NCBI GenBank assembly: GCA_017934045.1
Contig: JAGBKK010000038.1
Location: 1 to 41,985 of the forward strand
Origin: Neisseriaceae bacterium
GTDB lineage: Bacteria; Pseudomonadota; Gammaproteobacteria; Burkholderiales; Neisseriaceae
Length of the DNA: 41,985 nt
Direction: 5' to 3'
Shown: positions 34,050-41,744 of the stretch, piece by piece
Position numbering within the stretch: position 1 is the stretch's first letter
How the letters are laid out: every line of letters begins with the position of its first letter
Program-made: the position numbers and the translations under genes
Notes under the pieces: model-generated
The model's database searches: none
Told to the model about the DNA's origin: nothing
The model's input: only the letters and a program-made list of their open reading frames with translations

Positions 34050-34128
34050 TATGATAATGGTCGTTTTCAGTTCGATGTGATAATTCCCTGTCGTTATGGG
34101 AACGGTAGGTTTTCAACTGAAAGCGGCT
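34050..34128 (-). pseudogene. Fragment of a second MuF_C-like gene, fused in frame after the relaxase stop
   Basis: The minus-strand translation immediately after the relaxase stop codon reads RFQLKTYRSHNDRELSHRTENDH. This matches RYQLKT...AREISHQTENDH of the protein at 32668 (its coding region near 33095-33175). The DNA is recognisably similar too (shared GTCGTTTTCAGTT-type and TTTTCAACTGA phrases). The fragment is in the relaxase reading frame and stops about 34 codons on. It is a relic of a duplicated or recombined copy of the neighbouring gene. Confidence 0.65.
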
Positions 34129-36603
34129 TTATCTCCCCCTTTCAATCACAACCTTGCTTGTTTTCTCTTTCACGCTTACGCTGATTTGTGTTTTATCCAC
34201 TGCTGCCTGAATATTTTTCAAGTCATTGCGGTTGGCGGTGATGATTTCAAAGCCGTTTTTACCGAATTTCATTTCGGCTAATCGCAAGGCTTTTTCAATG
34301 TTTTCAACGGTTTTATCTTTAACTGTAATTGAATAATAGGCGTTAGTAATTAAGGTTTTTCCTTGATTATCGCAATATTCAATCGTGCCGTTTTTTAGAA
34401 TACGCAAAGATAATCCCAAGTCTGGCGGAAAGTGTTTTTGTGGTAGCGGCTGATTGTATAGGCTTTGCAATAACAAATCCTGCGTTTCTTTTTCTTGTCT
34501 GTCTTCATAATGCGGATAAATTCGTTGCAATTCGTTCAAAGCGTTCAGGTTGCCTGAAACGGCTTGTTTGTGTAACCACTCTAAATACCGTTCGTGTGGT
34601 TTTTGTTTGGAACGCCATAACGGCTGATATTTATCACGCAATGCCTGCAACTGATAGTTGCGTTGTTGCGTGTTCAATTTTCGCATTACCGTGTTTTGTG
34701 CTTTGGTTGCCTTTGGATTTTCTTTGAAACGATAACGGTTAAAAATCGCTTGTTTTTCGCTTTTGTATTTCTCTCGCAAGTCTTGGCGTTTGGTATATTC
34801 CGCCTGTTCTTCTCGGTTAAAGCGTGCTTTCAAAAAGACGGATATATTGCTTTCAGGCAGCCTGAATGTATTCTCTTGCAAGGCATATTCAATCATTGCC
34901 TTGCTTTCTTGCCAGTCTAAATTCATATACTGCCGTAAAAAATCGCTGGCAGATAATCGGCGATTTGCCACAACAATGCGGTCATAACCCTGTTTGGTTG
35001 GTTCAATCGTAAAATGCTCGTCATTTAAGCCGTATTTATGGCTTAAAAGCCGCAACAAAACACGACAATCAACCGCATTGATTTTATCCGTCCATTCACT
35101 TGTTTTGCGGCGTTGTAGCACTTCTTGGGCGTATTTTTCTCCTGTTGTCGGCGTTAAATATCTCGCAGTGCGTAGTTGGAACACGCTCTCATCTTGAACT
35201 GTTTGCTTATTGTCCAAGTCATTGCGTGCATTGCCGTGCAGAAGATTTGTTCTATCATTTCTGGCTCGTTGGTTTCGGCGTGTGTTACTACTGCTGCCTG
35301 ACAAGTCAGGCATAGGCTGTCCGCTTTGATAATCAAGTTTGGATTGTTCAACGCTCCTAATGTTGAACTGTTCTCGGTTTGCTCTTCCCACTCGTTGATT
35401 TCTTGGGTTTCGTTCATTGTTCTGCTCCGTGTTTGGGGTTAAGTCGATAAAATGCGGCATATCTGCAAAATGCTCTATATCCGCAAAATGTTCAAACTGT
35501 GCAAAATGTTCAGGCTGCCTGAAATGTTTTGCTATTGTGCGTGGCGGTGATTTTTCACTTGGCGTATATTCTGCTTCTTGCAATAACTTGTGATGAGTAG
35601 CAACAATGCCTTGTAAAACCTTGTCTTGATAGGCTTCGTTATTAGCAAAATAAGCCGCCCTACGAGTTTCGGCTAACGGCATAATAAAGCGTTGTTCTAA
35701 CGCTGTTTTTTGATACCACTCTTCTAATTTGGCAGCATATTCTTGTCGTGCAAATTGATTTGTGGCGGCAAGTGTGCGATTTTGCAAGTAATCATCAAGA
35801 AAAACAGCGTCTTTTAAGTTAATCGCTTTTTTTCCTGCATAGTCTTTGGGCAGAAAATTGATGTATTTCTGTCCGAATTTTTCACTATCTCTAACCTTTA
35901 CTTCGCCGTAAGGTTCTAATGCCTGTGCTAAATCATCAACCGATTTAATCGAACGATTAGTACGAATAAGGTTAAAAACTTCATTCTTGACTTGTTGGCG
36001 GTTTTGGAAAGAATGAAACGGCTGATAACGGTCTAAAACACCTTCTTTGCCGATAGAAATACTGCGGCGATTGTCTTTTGGATTAGCAAGATTGTATTTA
36101 GTGTTAATATAATCCTGAAAAGCGTCAATGCAAGGAATAATCCGATTATGCCAGCCTAATGGATTTTCTTTTTTATCTAAATACATATTGTATTTTGGAA
36201 TAACAATATGAATATGTGGAAATCGCTCATAATTCTCGCCGTTAAAATCGTGTAATTGTTTTATTTTGGGTAAATGGGCTTCTGAATAATAATAAAATTC
36301 ATCGCCAAAAGCGGCGGTAATAAAACGATTAAATTCTTTATCAATATTGCGTAAAGTAATTTCATCAAAATATTCTTCTTTAAATGACAGCGTAAAATGA
36401 TCGTATCTATCCGCAGATAAATCTTTTTCAGTTGTTTTAATATGTGTTTCTAATTGTTTTAATACCTGTTCTAATTCTCGGATATTGCCCGTTAAAACTA
36501 ATCGTTCATCTAATTCAATGCGTGAATATTCTCGCCCTGATTTTTTACCAGTTTCTAAATATTCAACAATTCCTGCCGTTGCTCCTGTATGGCGAATTAA
36601 CAT
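34129..36603 (-). CDS. Relaxase with HxH motif and C-terminal LPD7-like domain
   Basis: 824 residues; nicks oriT and stays bound to the transferred strand. The N-terminal ~200 residues form the relaxase domain, with YLETGKKSGREYSR at the start and metal-binding FPHIHIVIPKYN near residue 130. A Tyr near the start (EYLE, residue 15) is a candidate nucleophile. The helical middle contains four tandem hexads (EHFAQF/EHFADI type). Residues of about 500-600 contain a DNA-binding-like segment (FTIEPTKQGYDRIVVANRRL). The C-terminus (LRILKNGTIEYCDNQGKTLITN, ALRLAEMKFGKNGFEIITA) resembles LPD7. It ends VVIERGR. The start overlaps the mobC stop. Confidence 0.88.
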   Translation of the reverse strand: MLIRHTGATAGIVEYLETGKKSGREYSRIELDERLVLTGNIRELEQVLKQLETHIKTTEKDLSADRYDHFTLSFKEEYFDEITLRNIDKEFNRFITAAFGDEFYYYSEAHLPKIKQLHDFNGENYERFPHIHIVIPKYNMYLDKKENPLGWHNRIIPCIDAFQDYINTKYNLANPKDNRRSISIGKEGVLDRYQPFHSFQNRQQVKNEVFNLIRTNRSIKSVDDLAQALEPYGEVKVRDSEKFGQKYINFLPKDYAGKKAINLKDAVFLDDYLQNRTLAATNQFARQEYAAKLEEWYQKTALEQRFIMPLAETRRAAYFANNEAYQDKVLQGIVATHHKLLQEAEYTPSEKSPPRTIAKHFRQPEHFAQFEHFADIEHFADMPHFIDLTPNTEQNNERNPRNQRVGRANREQFNIRSVEQSKLDYQSGQPMPDLSGSSSNTRRNQRARNDRTNLLHGNARNDLDNKQTVQDESVFQLRTARYLTPTTGEKYAQEVLQRRKTSEWTDKINAVDCRVLLRLLSHKYGLNDEHFTIEPTKQGYDRIVVANRRLSASDFLRQYMNLDWQESKAMIEYALQENTFRLPESNISVFLKARFNREEQAEYTKRQDLREKYKSEKQAIFNRYRFKENPKATKAQNTVMRKLNTQQRNYQLQALRDKYQPLWRSKQKPHERYLEWLHKQAVSGNLNALNELQRIYPHYEDRQEKETQDLLLQSLYNQPLPQKHFPPDLGLSLRILKNGTIEYCDNQGKTLITNAYYSITVKDKTVENIEKALRLAEMKFGKNGFEIITANRNDLKNIQAAVDKTQISVSVKEKTSKVVIERGR
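35447..35518 (-). repeat. 18-bp tandem repeats in the relaxase gene
   Basis: About four 18-bp units of the form GCAAAATG(T/C)TC... encode repeated (E/P)HFA(D/Q)x hexads. The last unit merges into an exact uptake sequence at 35509-35523. Copy number may vary between strains. Confidence 0.65.
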
Positions 36604-36929
36604 TTTGAAAACACCTTATTCATTGTTTGCAATTCCATATAGATATTATCCAAAACACGCAAAAAATAAATGGTGTTCTCATAGGATAGTTCTTGCTTCA
36701 CATTGAGCGTATTAAGAATATGTGCAATTTGATTTAAATTATTGCCCGCTTTGGCAATATGACGAAAGGCGGCGGCTTTTTCCATTCTGTGTTTTTCACA
36801 GATAAAAAGCGGTTTCATATCAAGAATAGACTTTCGCACAATTTGCGAAATAGGCTCTTTGGTCTGTTCTTGAATTTCTTTTAGCCTAACTTCTTCATTT
36901 TCACTAATACGAATAGTTATTCTGCCCAT
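36597..36929 (-). CDS. mobC: MobC-like relaxosome accessory protein (ribbon-helix-helix)
   Basis: About 110 residues. The ATG at 36929 has GGAG 7 bases upstream and gives MGRITIRISENEEVRLKEIQEQTKEPISQIVRKSIL, a ribbon-helix-helix DNA-binding start; the ATG at 36953 lacks such a site. The C-terminal part, AGNNLNQIAHILNT, is the typical MobC signature. MobC proteins bind oriT and help the relaxase open DNA. It lies between the oriT candidate and the relaxase gene and overlaps the relaxase start, so the two are translationally coupled. Confidence 0.88.
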   Translation of the reverse strand: MGRITIRISENEEVRLKEIQEQTKEPISQIVRKSILDMKPLFICEKHRMEKAAAFRHIAKAGNNLNQIAHILNTLNVKQELSYENTIYFLRVLDNIYMELQTMNKVFSKC

Positions 36930-36969
36930 TATGTCGCTCCGAATGTCATTCACCGACTTAATTACTCAC

Positions 36970-37100
36970 AACAAGCACGCCGTTAGGCGTGGGGTTTCAA
37001 AGGGATACCCCCTTTGGCACGCCGATTGACACGACAAAACGCAGTTTTGTCTGACAATCGTTAGCGTGCCTTACTTTTTTTCTGCGAAAAAAAGTAAGCA
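36970..37100. other. oriT: Candidate origin of transfer (oriT)
   Basis: This gene-free stretch beside mobC is packed with inverted repeats: CACGCC-GTTA-GGCGTG (36976-36991), CAAAGGG...CCCTTTG (36998-37016), and a nested cruciform at 37016-37070. The cruciform has arms GGCACGC/GCGTGCC outermost, CGATTG/CAATCG inside and GACAAAAC-GCA-GTTTTGTC at the tip. A perfect 13-bp stem CTTACTTTTTTTC-TGC-GAAAAAAAGTAAG follows (37070-37098). Position and structure fit oriT; the nick site cannot be fixed by eye. Confidence 0.7.
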
Positions 37101-37228
37101 AAAAAGCAAGTCGAAGAATGATAACAAAAAACTTGCTAATTTTGTGATATTTTATACATAAAATGACTATTTTGTGCGTTTTTATCGAAATTTTTAGTTG
37201 CGTAATCGGTTTTCGTGTGATAGAATTT

Positions 37229-37399
37229 GAACATATAAAGACGAATATCAAACATAGAATAAAGGTATGACATATAAATTAGAACAACGAACATATATGT
37301 TAAGCGTTTAATTTTAATAAAGATATTTAACATATATGTTCGTTTATTGAACGCTAAAAGATTGCAGTTTGTTTATATGTTCAAAAACTGAACATATAA
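37229..37399. repeat. GAACATATA box array upstream of the stb-like operon
   Basis: Boxes of the form GAACATATA occur in both orientations at 37229, 37269 (GACATATAA variant), 37289, 37329, 37373 and 37389. The pairs at 37289-37302 and 37329-37341 form ACATATATGT palindromes. The last pair forms TTATATGTTC...GAACATATAA. They lie just before the HTH gene at 37419 and resemble an autoregulatory operator and centromere-like array. Confidence 0.65.
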
Positions 37400-37418
37400 G
37401 TTAATTTTCGGAGTAAAG

Positions 37419-37850
37419 ATGAAAATAGAACGAAAAATTTTATTGCTTTTAATAAAAATTGAAGTAAGCAAAAGAAAAATAGCAGAGTTGTTCGGAATAT
37501 CAAGAACAACTTTATATGAATATTTAAAAAATAACCCCATTCAAGAAGATGAATTAAATGCTATGAGCATTGATAGGGATATTCTGATTGGGTTATTTTG
37601 GAAATATATTATTGAAAATCAGTCAAACACACTTTTCAGGCTACCTGAAAATGTTAATCCAAAAAACAATATTCAGAGCGTGAAAGAAAAAGCAAAAACA
37701 GCAGTATCAACATTATCTAAAAAATCTGATGAAATTCAGAATAAAGATGAAATAAAAGATATGGAAAAACCTGATACCAGTTATTTGCGTCAGTTGTCTA
37801 ATGATATGGCAAAAGAAGCACGAAAATATTCACAAGATTTTAACAAGTAA
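37419..37850 (+). CDS. StbA-like HTH DNA-binding protein
   Basis: 143 residues. An N-terminal helix-turn-helix (about 16-36, VSKRKIAELFGISRTTLYEYLK) precedes a helical, charged C-terminus (YLRQLSNDMAKEARKYSQDFNK). It directly follows the GAACATATA array, so it probably binds those boxes, representing its operon and helping segregation. In R388-type plasmids, StbA binds repeats beside oriT and precedes the ParA-like StbB, which is the same layout. Sequence identity to StbA is not established here; the call rests on HTH and context. A degenerate uptake sequence (AGGCTACCTGAA) lies within. Confidence 0.6.
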   Translation: MKIERKILLLLIKIEVSKRKIAELFGISRTTLYEYLKNNPIQEDELNAMSIDRDILIGLFWKYIIENQSNTLFRLPENVNPKNNIQSVKEKAKTAVSTLSKKSDEIQNKDEIKDMEKPDTSYLRQLSNDMAKEARKYSQDFNK

Positions 37851-37868
37851 CCGTAAAGGATAAACATT

Positions 37869-38549
37869 ATGAAAATCGCAGTTCTGAATTATTCAGGCAA
37901 TGTTGGCAAAACCACAATCGCTCGTGATTTGTTAAAACCAAATTTAACCGATTACGAAATCATCACCATTGATACCGTTAATGCAGACGGTCAAGAAACA
38001 ATGTTGTTAAAAGGTGAAGATGATAGACAAATTTATGTTGAACTTTTAGTTCAAGATAATGTGATTTTAGATATTGGTTCTTCTAATTTAGAAGCCTATC
38101 TAAAAAATAGTCAAAAACACCGTGATTTATTGGGTATTGTTGATAAATTTATTATTCCGACTACAACCGATAAAAAACAACAAGCCGATAGTTTGAAAAC
38201 GGCGGCTGATTTATTAGATTTTGGCATTGATACACAAAAAATATTTGTTCTTGTGAATAATGTCGAAACCGATAAAGAAAATTTAATCAGTGAAATTACT
38301 GCACCGTATAAAAAATTCAAAATCAACACGGTTAAATCATTTATTCCACGCCACGAATTATATGATATTGGCGGATTAGTTTCAGTTCGTGCATCTGACG
38401 AAACAGATTATCGTGCCTTGATGGAAGAAGAACGCAAAAACGGCAATATGAATAAGGCAAGAGAATTGGCGAATATGTTTGTTTTACAACAAACGGCTAT
38501 CACGATGAATGATAGATATACGCAAATTTTCAATGAGATTTTTCGTTAG
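37869..38549 (+). CDS. ParA/StbB-like ATPase
   Basis: 226 residues. The P-loop is SGNVGKTT at residues 9-16 in KIAVLNYSGNVGKTTIARDLL, followed by IDTVNADGQE and the Walker B-like VILDIGSSNLEAYLK. FIIPTTTDKKQQADSLKTAADLL then aligns with ParA/MinD. The fold matches StbB/TraL-type ATPases of conjugative plasmids, which affect DNA positioning or transfer. It follows the HTH gene by 19 bases, with an AAAGGA site. In an integrated element it could stabilise the excised circle or help conjugation. Confidence 0.8.
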   Translation: MKIAVLNYSGNVGKTTIARDLLKPNLTDYEIITIDTVNADGQETMLLKGEDDRQIYVELLVQDNVILDIGSSNLEAYLKNSQKHRDLLGIVDKFIIPTTTDKKQQADSLKTAADLLDFGIDTQKIFVLVNNVETDKENLISEITAPYKKFKINTVKSFIPRHELYDIGGLVSVRASDETDYRALMEEERKNGNMNKARELANMFVLQQTAITMNDRYTQIFNEIFR

Positions 38550-38561
38550 GAATAATTAAAA

Positions 38562-38897
38562 ATGAGTGAAGAAAATAATCCAAACATAGATAAAGCGAGT
38601 ATTAGAATATTTTACGAAGAATCTTTTGTAATGCTTTCGTCTCTGCACAACGAAATACGCCTTTTGCGTGAAGAAGTGCAGAACCTTAACACTGACTTTG
38701 AGCAAGGATTAAAAAGTCATCAGAAATGGATTACACACTTGGAGAATGTGTTTAGTAACACAATCATCGACTTATTTATCAAAAGATTAGAAGAACAGCG
38801 GCAAGTAATGCAAAGAATGGATTATTTAGTTAATCAACTCAATGCCAAGTTTGAACTAATCCAAAAACCGCAAAAACGCCGCCGCTGGTTTTTTTAA
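38562..38897 (+). CDS. Small coiled-coil protein, StbC-position
   Basis: 111 residues, almost entirely heptad-rich helix (LHNEIRLLREEVQNLNTDFEQGL, LFIKRLEEQRQVMQRMDYLVNQL) with a very basic, aromatic C-terminus (KPQKRRRWFF). There is no signal peptide. It is the third gene of the stb-like operon, 12 bases after the ATPase, where R388 has stbC. No family was recognised. Confidence 0.55.
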   Translation: MSEENNPNIDKASIRIFYEESFVMLSSLHNEIRLLREEVQNLNTDFEQGLKSHQKWITHLENVFSNTIIDLFIKRLEEQRQVMQRMDYLVNQLNAKFELIQKPQKRRRWFF

Positions 38898-38925
38898 GTT
38901 TTCAACCAACCATAAAGGATTAAAA

Positions 38926-39981
38926 ATGAATACAGAAGAAAAAGAAATCGCACTTGATCCACACGATGAAAAGTTGCGTAAGCAAATTCAAGCCTATTAT
39001 GAAGATTTAGGTATTGATAAGTTAATGCAAACAGACGGCGTAACCGAAATTTGTATTAACGAAGAAAATGTTATTTATTGTGAACAACATTCAGTTTGGA
39101 AACGGTTTGAATGTCCAAAAAACCGTTCCGATGAACGCATAGAAGGTTTAGGCATTTTGTTGATTGCAAATTCCAAACAAAATCAACAATTTGATGAAAA
39201 TAATCCTATGTTATCTTTAACAATGCCTGACGGCGAAAGGGTTCAACTCGTTCGCCAACCTGCCGCCGAACACGCTTCTTTGACTATCCGCATACCGTCA
39301 AAGCAAGTTTTCACAATGGACGAATACGCCGAAAAAGGTTTGTTCAAAAAAATCAAGCAAACGGACGGTATTACTGATGAAGACCACGAACTCAAAGAAT
39401 TGTTGGCAAAAGAAGACTATCAGCAATTTATGGAAAAAGCCGTTGCCTATCGCAAAAACATTGTGGTTTCAGGGGCTACAGGATCAGGCAAAACAACTTT
39501 TATGAAAACGCTGATTAGCAAAATCGACAAAAGTGAGCGAATTATCACCATTGAAGACGCAAGGGAATTGTTTATTGATCACCCGAACAAGGTTCATTTG
39601 GTGTATCCAAAAAGCAAGTCAGAAAGCACCGTAACCGCAAAATCCTGCTTGGAAGTAACCCTGCGTATGAAACCTGACCGCATTATTTTGGCAGAAGTTA
39701 GGGGCGATGAAGCGTTTTATTTTATCCGTGCGTGCGGCAATGGGCATTCAGGCAGCATAACCAGTTGCCACGCCGACAGTGCCTTAATGGCGTATGAACA
39801 ATTAGCCTTAATGATTGCCGCTTCTAACGATGTGAATTTAAGTTACGGTGTGATTAAACACCTAATTATGATGACGATTGATATATCAATCCACTTTGCA
39901 AACGATAAAGGTGATAGGCACATTACAACCGTTGATTTTGACCCTGAACGCAAATTAAAACTGTTGCGTGGGGAAGATTAA
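38926..39981 (+). CDS. virB11: VirB11 secretion ATPase
   Basis: A 351-residue hexameric traffic ATPase. The N-terminal domain (LGIDKLMQTDGVTEICINEENVIYCE) precedes Walker A (SGATGSGKTT, about residues 182-191), the Asp box (RIITIEDARELFI), Walker B (RMKPDRIILAEVRG) and the His box (GHSGSITSCHADSA). It switches VirB4 between pilus building and transfer. It lies about 6.3 kb from virB10, in the stb-like operon rather than the main virB operon. A 16-bp sequence shared with the oriT edge follows immediately. Confidence 0.95.
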   Translation: MNTEEKEIALDPHDEKLRKQIQAYYEDLGIDKLMQTDGVTEICINEENVIYCEQHSVWKRFECPKNRSDERIEGLGILLIANSKQNQQFDENNPMLSLTMPDGERVQLVRQPAAEHASLTIRIPSKQVFTMDEYAEKGLFKKIKQTDGITDEDHELKELLAKEDYQQFMEKAVAYRKNIVVSGATGSGKTTFMKTLISKIDKSERIITIEDARELFIDHPNKVHLVYPKSKSESTVTAKSCLEVTLRMKPDRIILAEVRGDEAFYFIRACGNGHSGSITSCHADSALMAYEQLALMIAASNDVNLSYGVIKHLIMMTIDISIHFANDKGDRHITTVDFDPERKLKLLRGED

Positions 39982-40054
39982 GAAGAAAAAAGCAAGTCGA
40001 AAATAATTTATTTCTGATTTGCTTTTCAGGCAACCTGAAAGAAAGGATTAAAAA

Positions 40055-40525
40055 ATGTTAGTAACAATCGCTATTATATGTTTAGTAATATTTTTAGTAT
40101 TATTTTTTGTTGAATTATCAGAGGAAGAGTATGGTTTCGCATTTATTTGTTTTATTACAATCATTTGTCTTGCTTATTTATTCAATAATATGTTTCCAAA
40201 TGTCAGAATGAAACACAACACAAGCAAAAGAGAAACATATTATACTAATTTAGTTCTCGCAAGAGATAGTGGCATTAAAGACCCTTATGTCAAAGAAATT
40301 ATCAACAATGCAATAGAAAAAATCTACACCAGCAATAAAAAAGAAAAAGTTTTAATTGCTGTGCCACAGGATTTTTATTCATTGTCTCGAAAAAAAGAAT
40401 ACGATGAAGTGATTAAAATAATCAAATCATCGGGTTTTAAAATTGAACCCGAAGTAAAAGAATGCGTTTATATTCCTTTTGGAGAAGATAAATGTCATTT
40501 AACTAATCAGATTGAAGTGTGGTAA
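40055..40525 (+). CDS. Membrane-anchored protein of unknown function
   Basis: 156 residues. Two N-terminal hydrophobic helices (LVTIAIICLVIFLVLFFVEL and FAFICFITIICLAYLF) are followed by a soluble, charged domain of about 105 residues with a possible alpha/beta pattern (KVLIAVPQDFYSLSRKKEYDEVIKIIKSSGFKIEP). No family was recognised. It has its own AAAGGA site after a degenerate uptake sequence. It follows virB11 with no clear terminator. Confidence 0.55.
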   Translation: MLVTIAIICLVIFLVLFFVELSEEEYGFAFICFITIICLAYLFNNMFPNVRMKHNTSKRETYYTNLVLARDSGIKDPYVKEIINNAIEKIYTSNKKEKVLIAVPQDFYSLSRKKEYDEVIKIIKSSGFKIEPEVKECVYIPFGEDKCHLTNQIEVW

Positions 40526-40599
40526 ATAAACAAACTTTTTCAGGTAGCCTGAAAAGAAGTTAAAACTTTTCCCTGACTTAATTTTTAAGGAGCAAAAAA

Positions 40600-41208
40600 A
40601 TGAGCAAAAATGACAAAAGAGAACTGATTGACTGGGACTTAACAGATTGGAGTAAAAACCATACCGATATAGAACCAAGTCCTCAATATACTTTTGAATT
40701 TGGCTTGTATCACGAAATGTGTTTAGCAAGATTTCATTATCTGCTTACCACTTTTTCAAACATAAAACAAATAGCAGAAGAACAAGAAGCAGCAAGATTT
40801 TTCAAAAAATCAACAGAAATGATTTCAAATGAGTTGATAGAACCTGTGATTGCTTTATTTTGGACTTTTGATAATGCAAGGCAAGAATATGCCGCTTGTT
40901 TAGCACACAAAGAAGACTTTGAACAGCGTATCAATACAGCGATTGACGATATTGAACGCTTGCAAAGTGGTGTTGATAAAACGATTTCTGCTGAATTGGA
41001 AAAAATTAAGCAAAATCTGTGGCGGACAGGTCAAGAGCGTGGTTTTGAATATCTGTGGAATGTTGAACGCAGAGCAAACGAAATCAGTAGGAACAATCAG
41101 CAAAACACGGAAGAAAGCAATGCACTTGCTCGTTGGGAGAAATTGTATATCCATAAAAGGATACCACTTCTCTATCGCTTATTAGCGGCATTGAAATGTT
41201 CAAAATAA
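40600..41208 (+). CDS. Unknown helical protein flanked by inverted repeats
   Basis: 202 residues with no signal peptide. The central region is coiled-coil-like (HKEDFEQRINTAIDDIERLQSGVDKTISAELEKIKQNL). The C-terminus is a basic-hydrophobic helix (IHKRIPLLYRLLAALKCSK) that might touch the membrane. No family was recognised. It has a strong AAGGAG site. The sequences around it, AACTTTTCCCTGACTTA before and TAAGTCAGGAAAGTT at and after its stop, are near-perfect inverted copies, so it may have arrived as a cassette. Confidence 0.5.
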   Translation: MSKNDKRELIDWDLTDWSKNHTDIEPSPQYTFEFGLYHEMCLARFHYLLTTFSNIKQIAEEQEAARFFKKSTEMISNELIEPVIALFWTFDNARQEYAACLAHKEDFEQRINTAIDDIERLQSGVDKTISAELEKIKQNLWRTGQERGFEYLWNVERRANEISRNNQQNTEESNALARWEKLYIHKRIPLLYRLLAALKCSK

Positions 41209-41257
41209 GTCAGGAAAGTTGAATAGCGTTGAATCTATTCATATTCAATTAGGGTAG

Positions 41258-41704
41258 ATGATGAATATATTATTAAAAACAGTTGGGCTATTATTTTTTC
41301 CCTGTCTTGTTTTTGCCGATACGCAATGTATTGCTGTCAAAGTATCGGACGGTGATACATTCACCTGCAAAGGCACATATCAACGCCAGATATAGACGCT
41401 CCTGAAAGCGGTCAAGCGTACGGCAACCAAGCACGCAAGAAATTAAATAGCCTGATTTACAAAAAACGGTGCGATTAACAAATGAACGGCAGGACAAATA
41501 CGGCAGGGTAGTGGCAACAGTATTTTCAGGCAGCCTGAATGTGAATTTAGCAATGATTGAACAGGGTTATGCGGGCACTATGAACGCTATTCAAACAACG
41601 CAGAATACGCCGCCACAATGCAACAAGCACAGGCTAAAAAGCGTGGGCTGTGGGCAGATAAAGGCAAAATTATCAAACCCGAAAATTGGCGGCATAGTAA
41701 ATAA
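41258..41704 (+). pseudogene. Thermonuclease (SNase) homologue with three frameshifts
   Basis: A secreted micrococcal-nuclease-like gene in pieces. The signal peptide (KTVGLLFFPCLVFA) and VKVSDGDTFTC are in the first frame. DIDAPESGQAYGNQARKKLNSLIYKK is in the second, and VRLTNERQDKYGRVVATVF...NLAMIEQGYAG in the third. HYERYSNNAEYAATMQQAQAKKRGLWADKGKI, ending at 41704, is back in the first. Each change equals a loss of one base: near 41380-41394, at the A run at about 41461-41466, and at the G run at about 41573-41575. Intact copies of the family are common in conjugative elements. It is probably inactive. Confidence 0.8.
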
Positions 41705-41711
41705 GTCAAAG

Positions 41712-41744
41712 AAAAAAGCATTCAGGCAGCCTGAATGCTTTTTT
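41712..41744. terminator. Bidirectional DUS terminator
   Basis: Perfect 15-bp arms AAAAAAGCATTCAGG / CCTGAATGCTTTTTT surround CAG, with T runs on both strands and an exact uptake sequence. It serves the nuclease relic and the convergent edge gene. Confidence 0.85.

Larger units (their letters stand above)
37100..40001 (+). repeat. 16-bp direct repeat bracketing the stb-virB11 block
   Basis: AAAAAAGCAAGTCGAA occurs at 37100-37115, on the oriT edge, and again at 39986-40001, just after virB11. The repeats enclose the box array, the stb-like genes and virB11. Confidence 0.5.
14192..41735. repeat. Uptake sequences and degenerate variants in the conjugative element
   Basis: Eight exact copies were counted by eye: 16329-16340, 19157-19171, 24096-24107, 24633-24644, 34852-34866, 35509-35523, 41525-41539 and 41721-41735. 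Degenerate or other-dialect forms are frequent: AGGCTACCTGAA near 14192 and 37640, AGGCAACCTGAA near 24382 and 40028, AGGTAGCCTGAA near 40542, and AGGTTGCCTGAA near 34548. Density is about a quarter of that in the chromosomal flank. Confidence 0.8.

Noticed and set aside
36997-37333. Minus-strand open frames across the oriT and box array
   Set aside because: Their codons are made of the inverted repeats and AT-rich operator boxes, there is no ribosome-binding site, and the products look like no protein; better explained as oriT and binding sites.
37229-37399. CRISPR-like or replication iteron array
   Set aside because: The boxes are short, in mixed orientation and irregularly spaced, with no spacers, Cas genes or Rep protein; an operator/centromere role beside the stb-like genes fits better.
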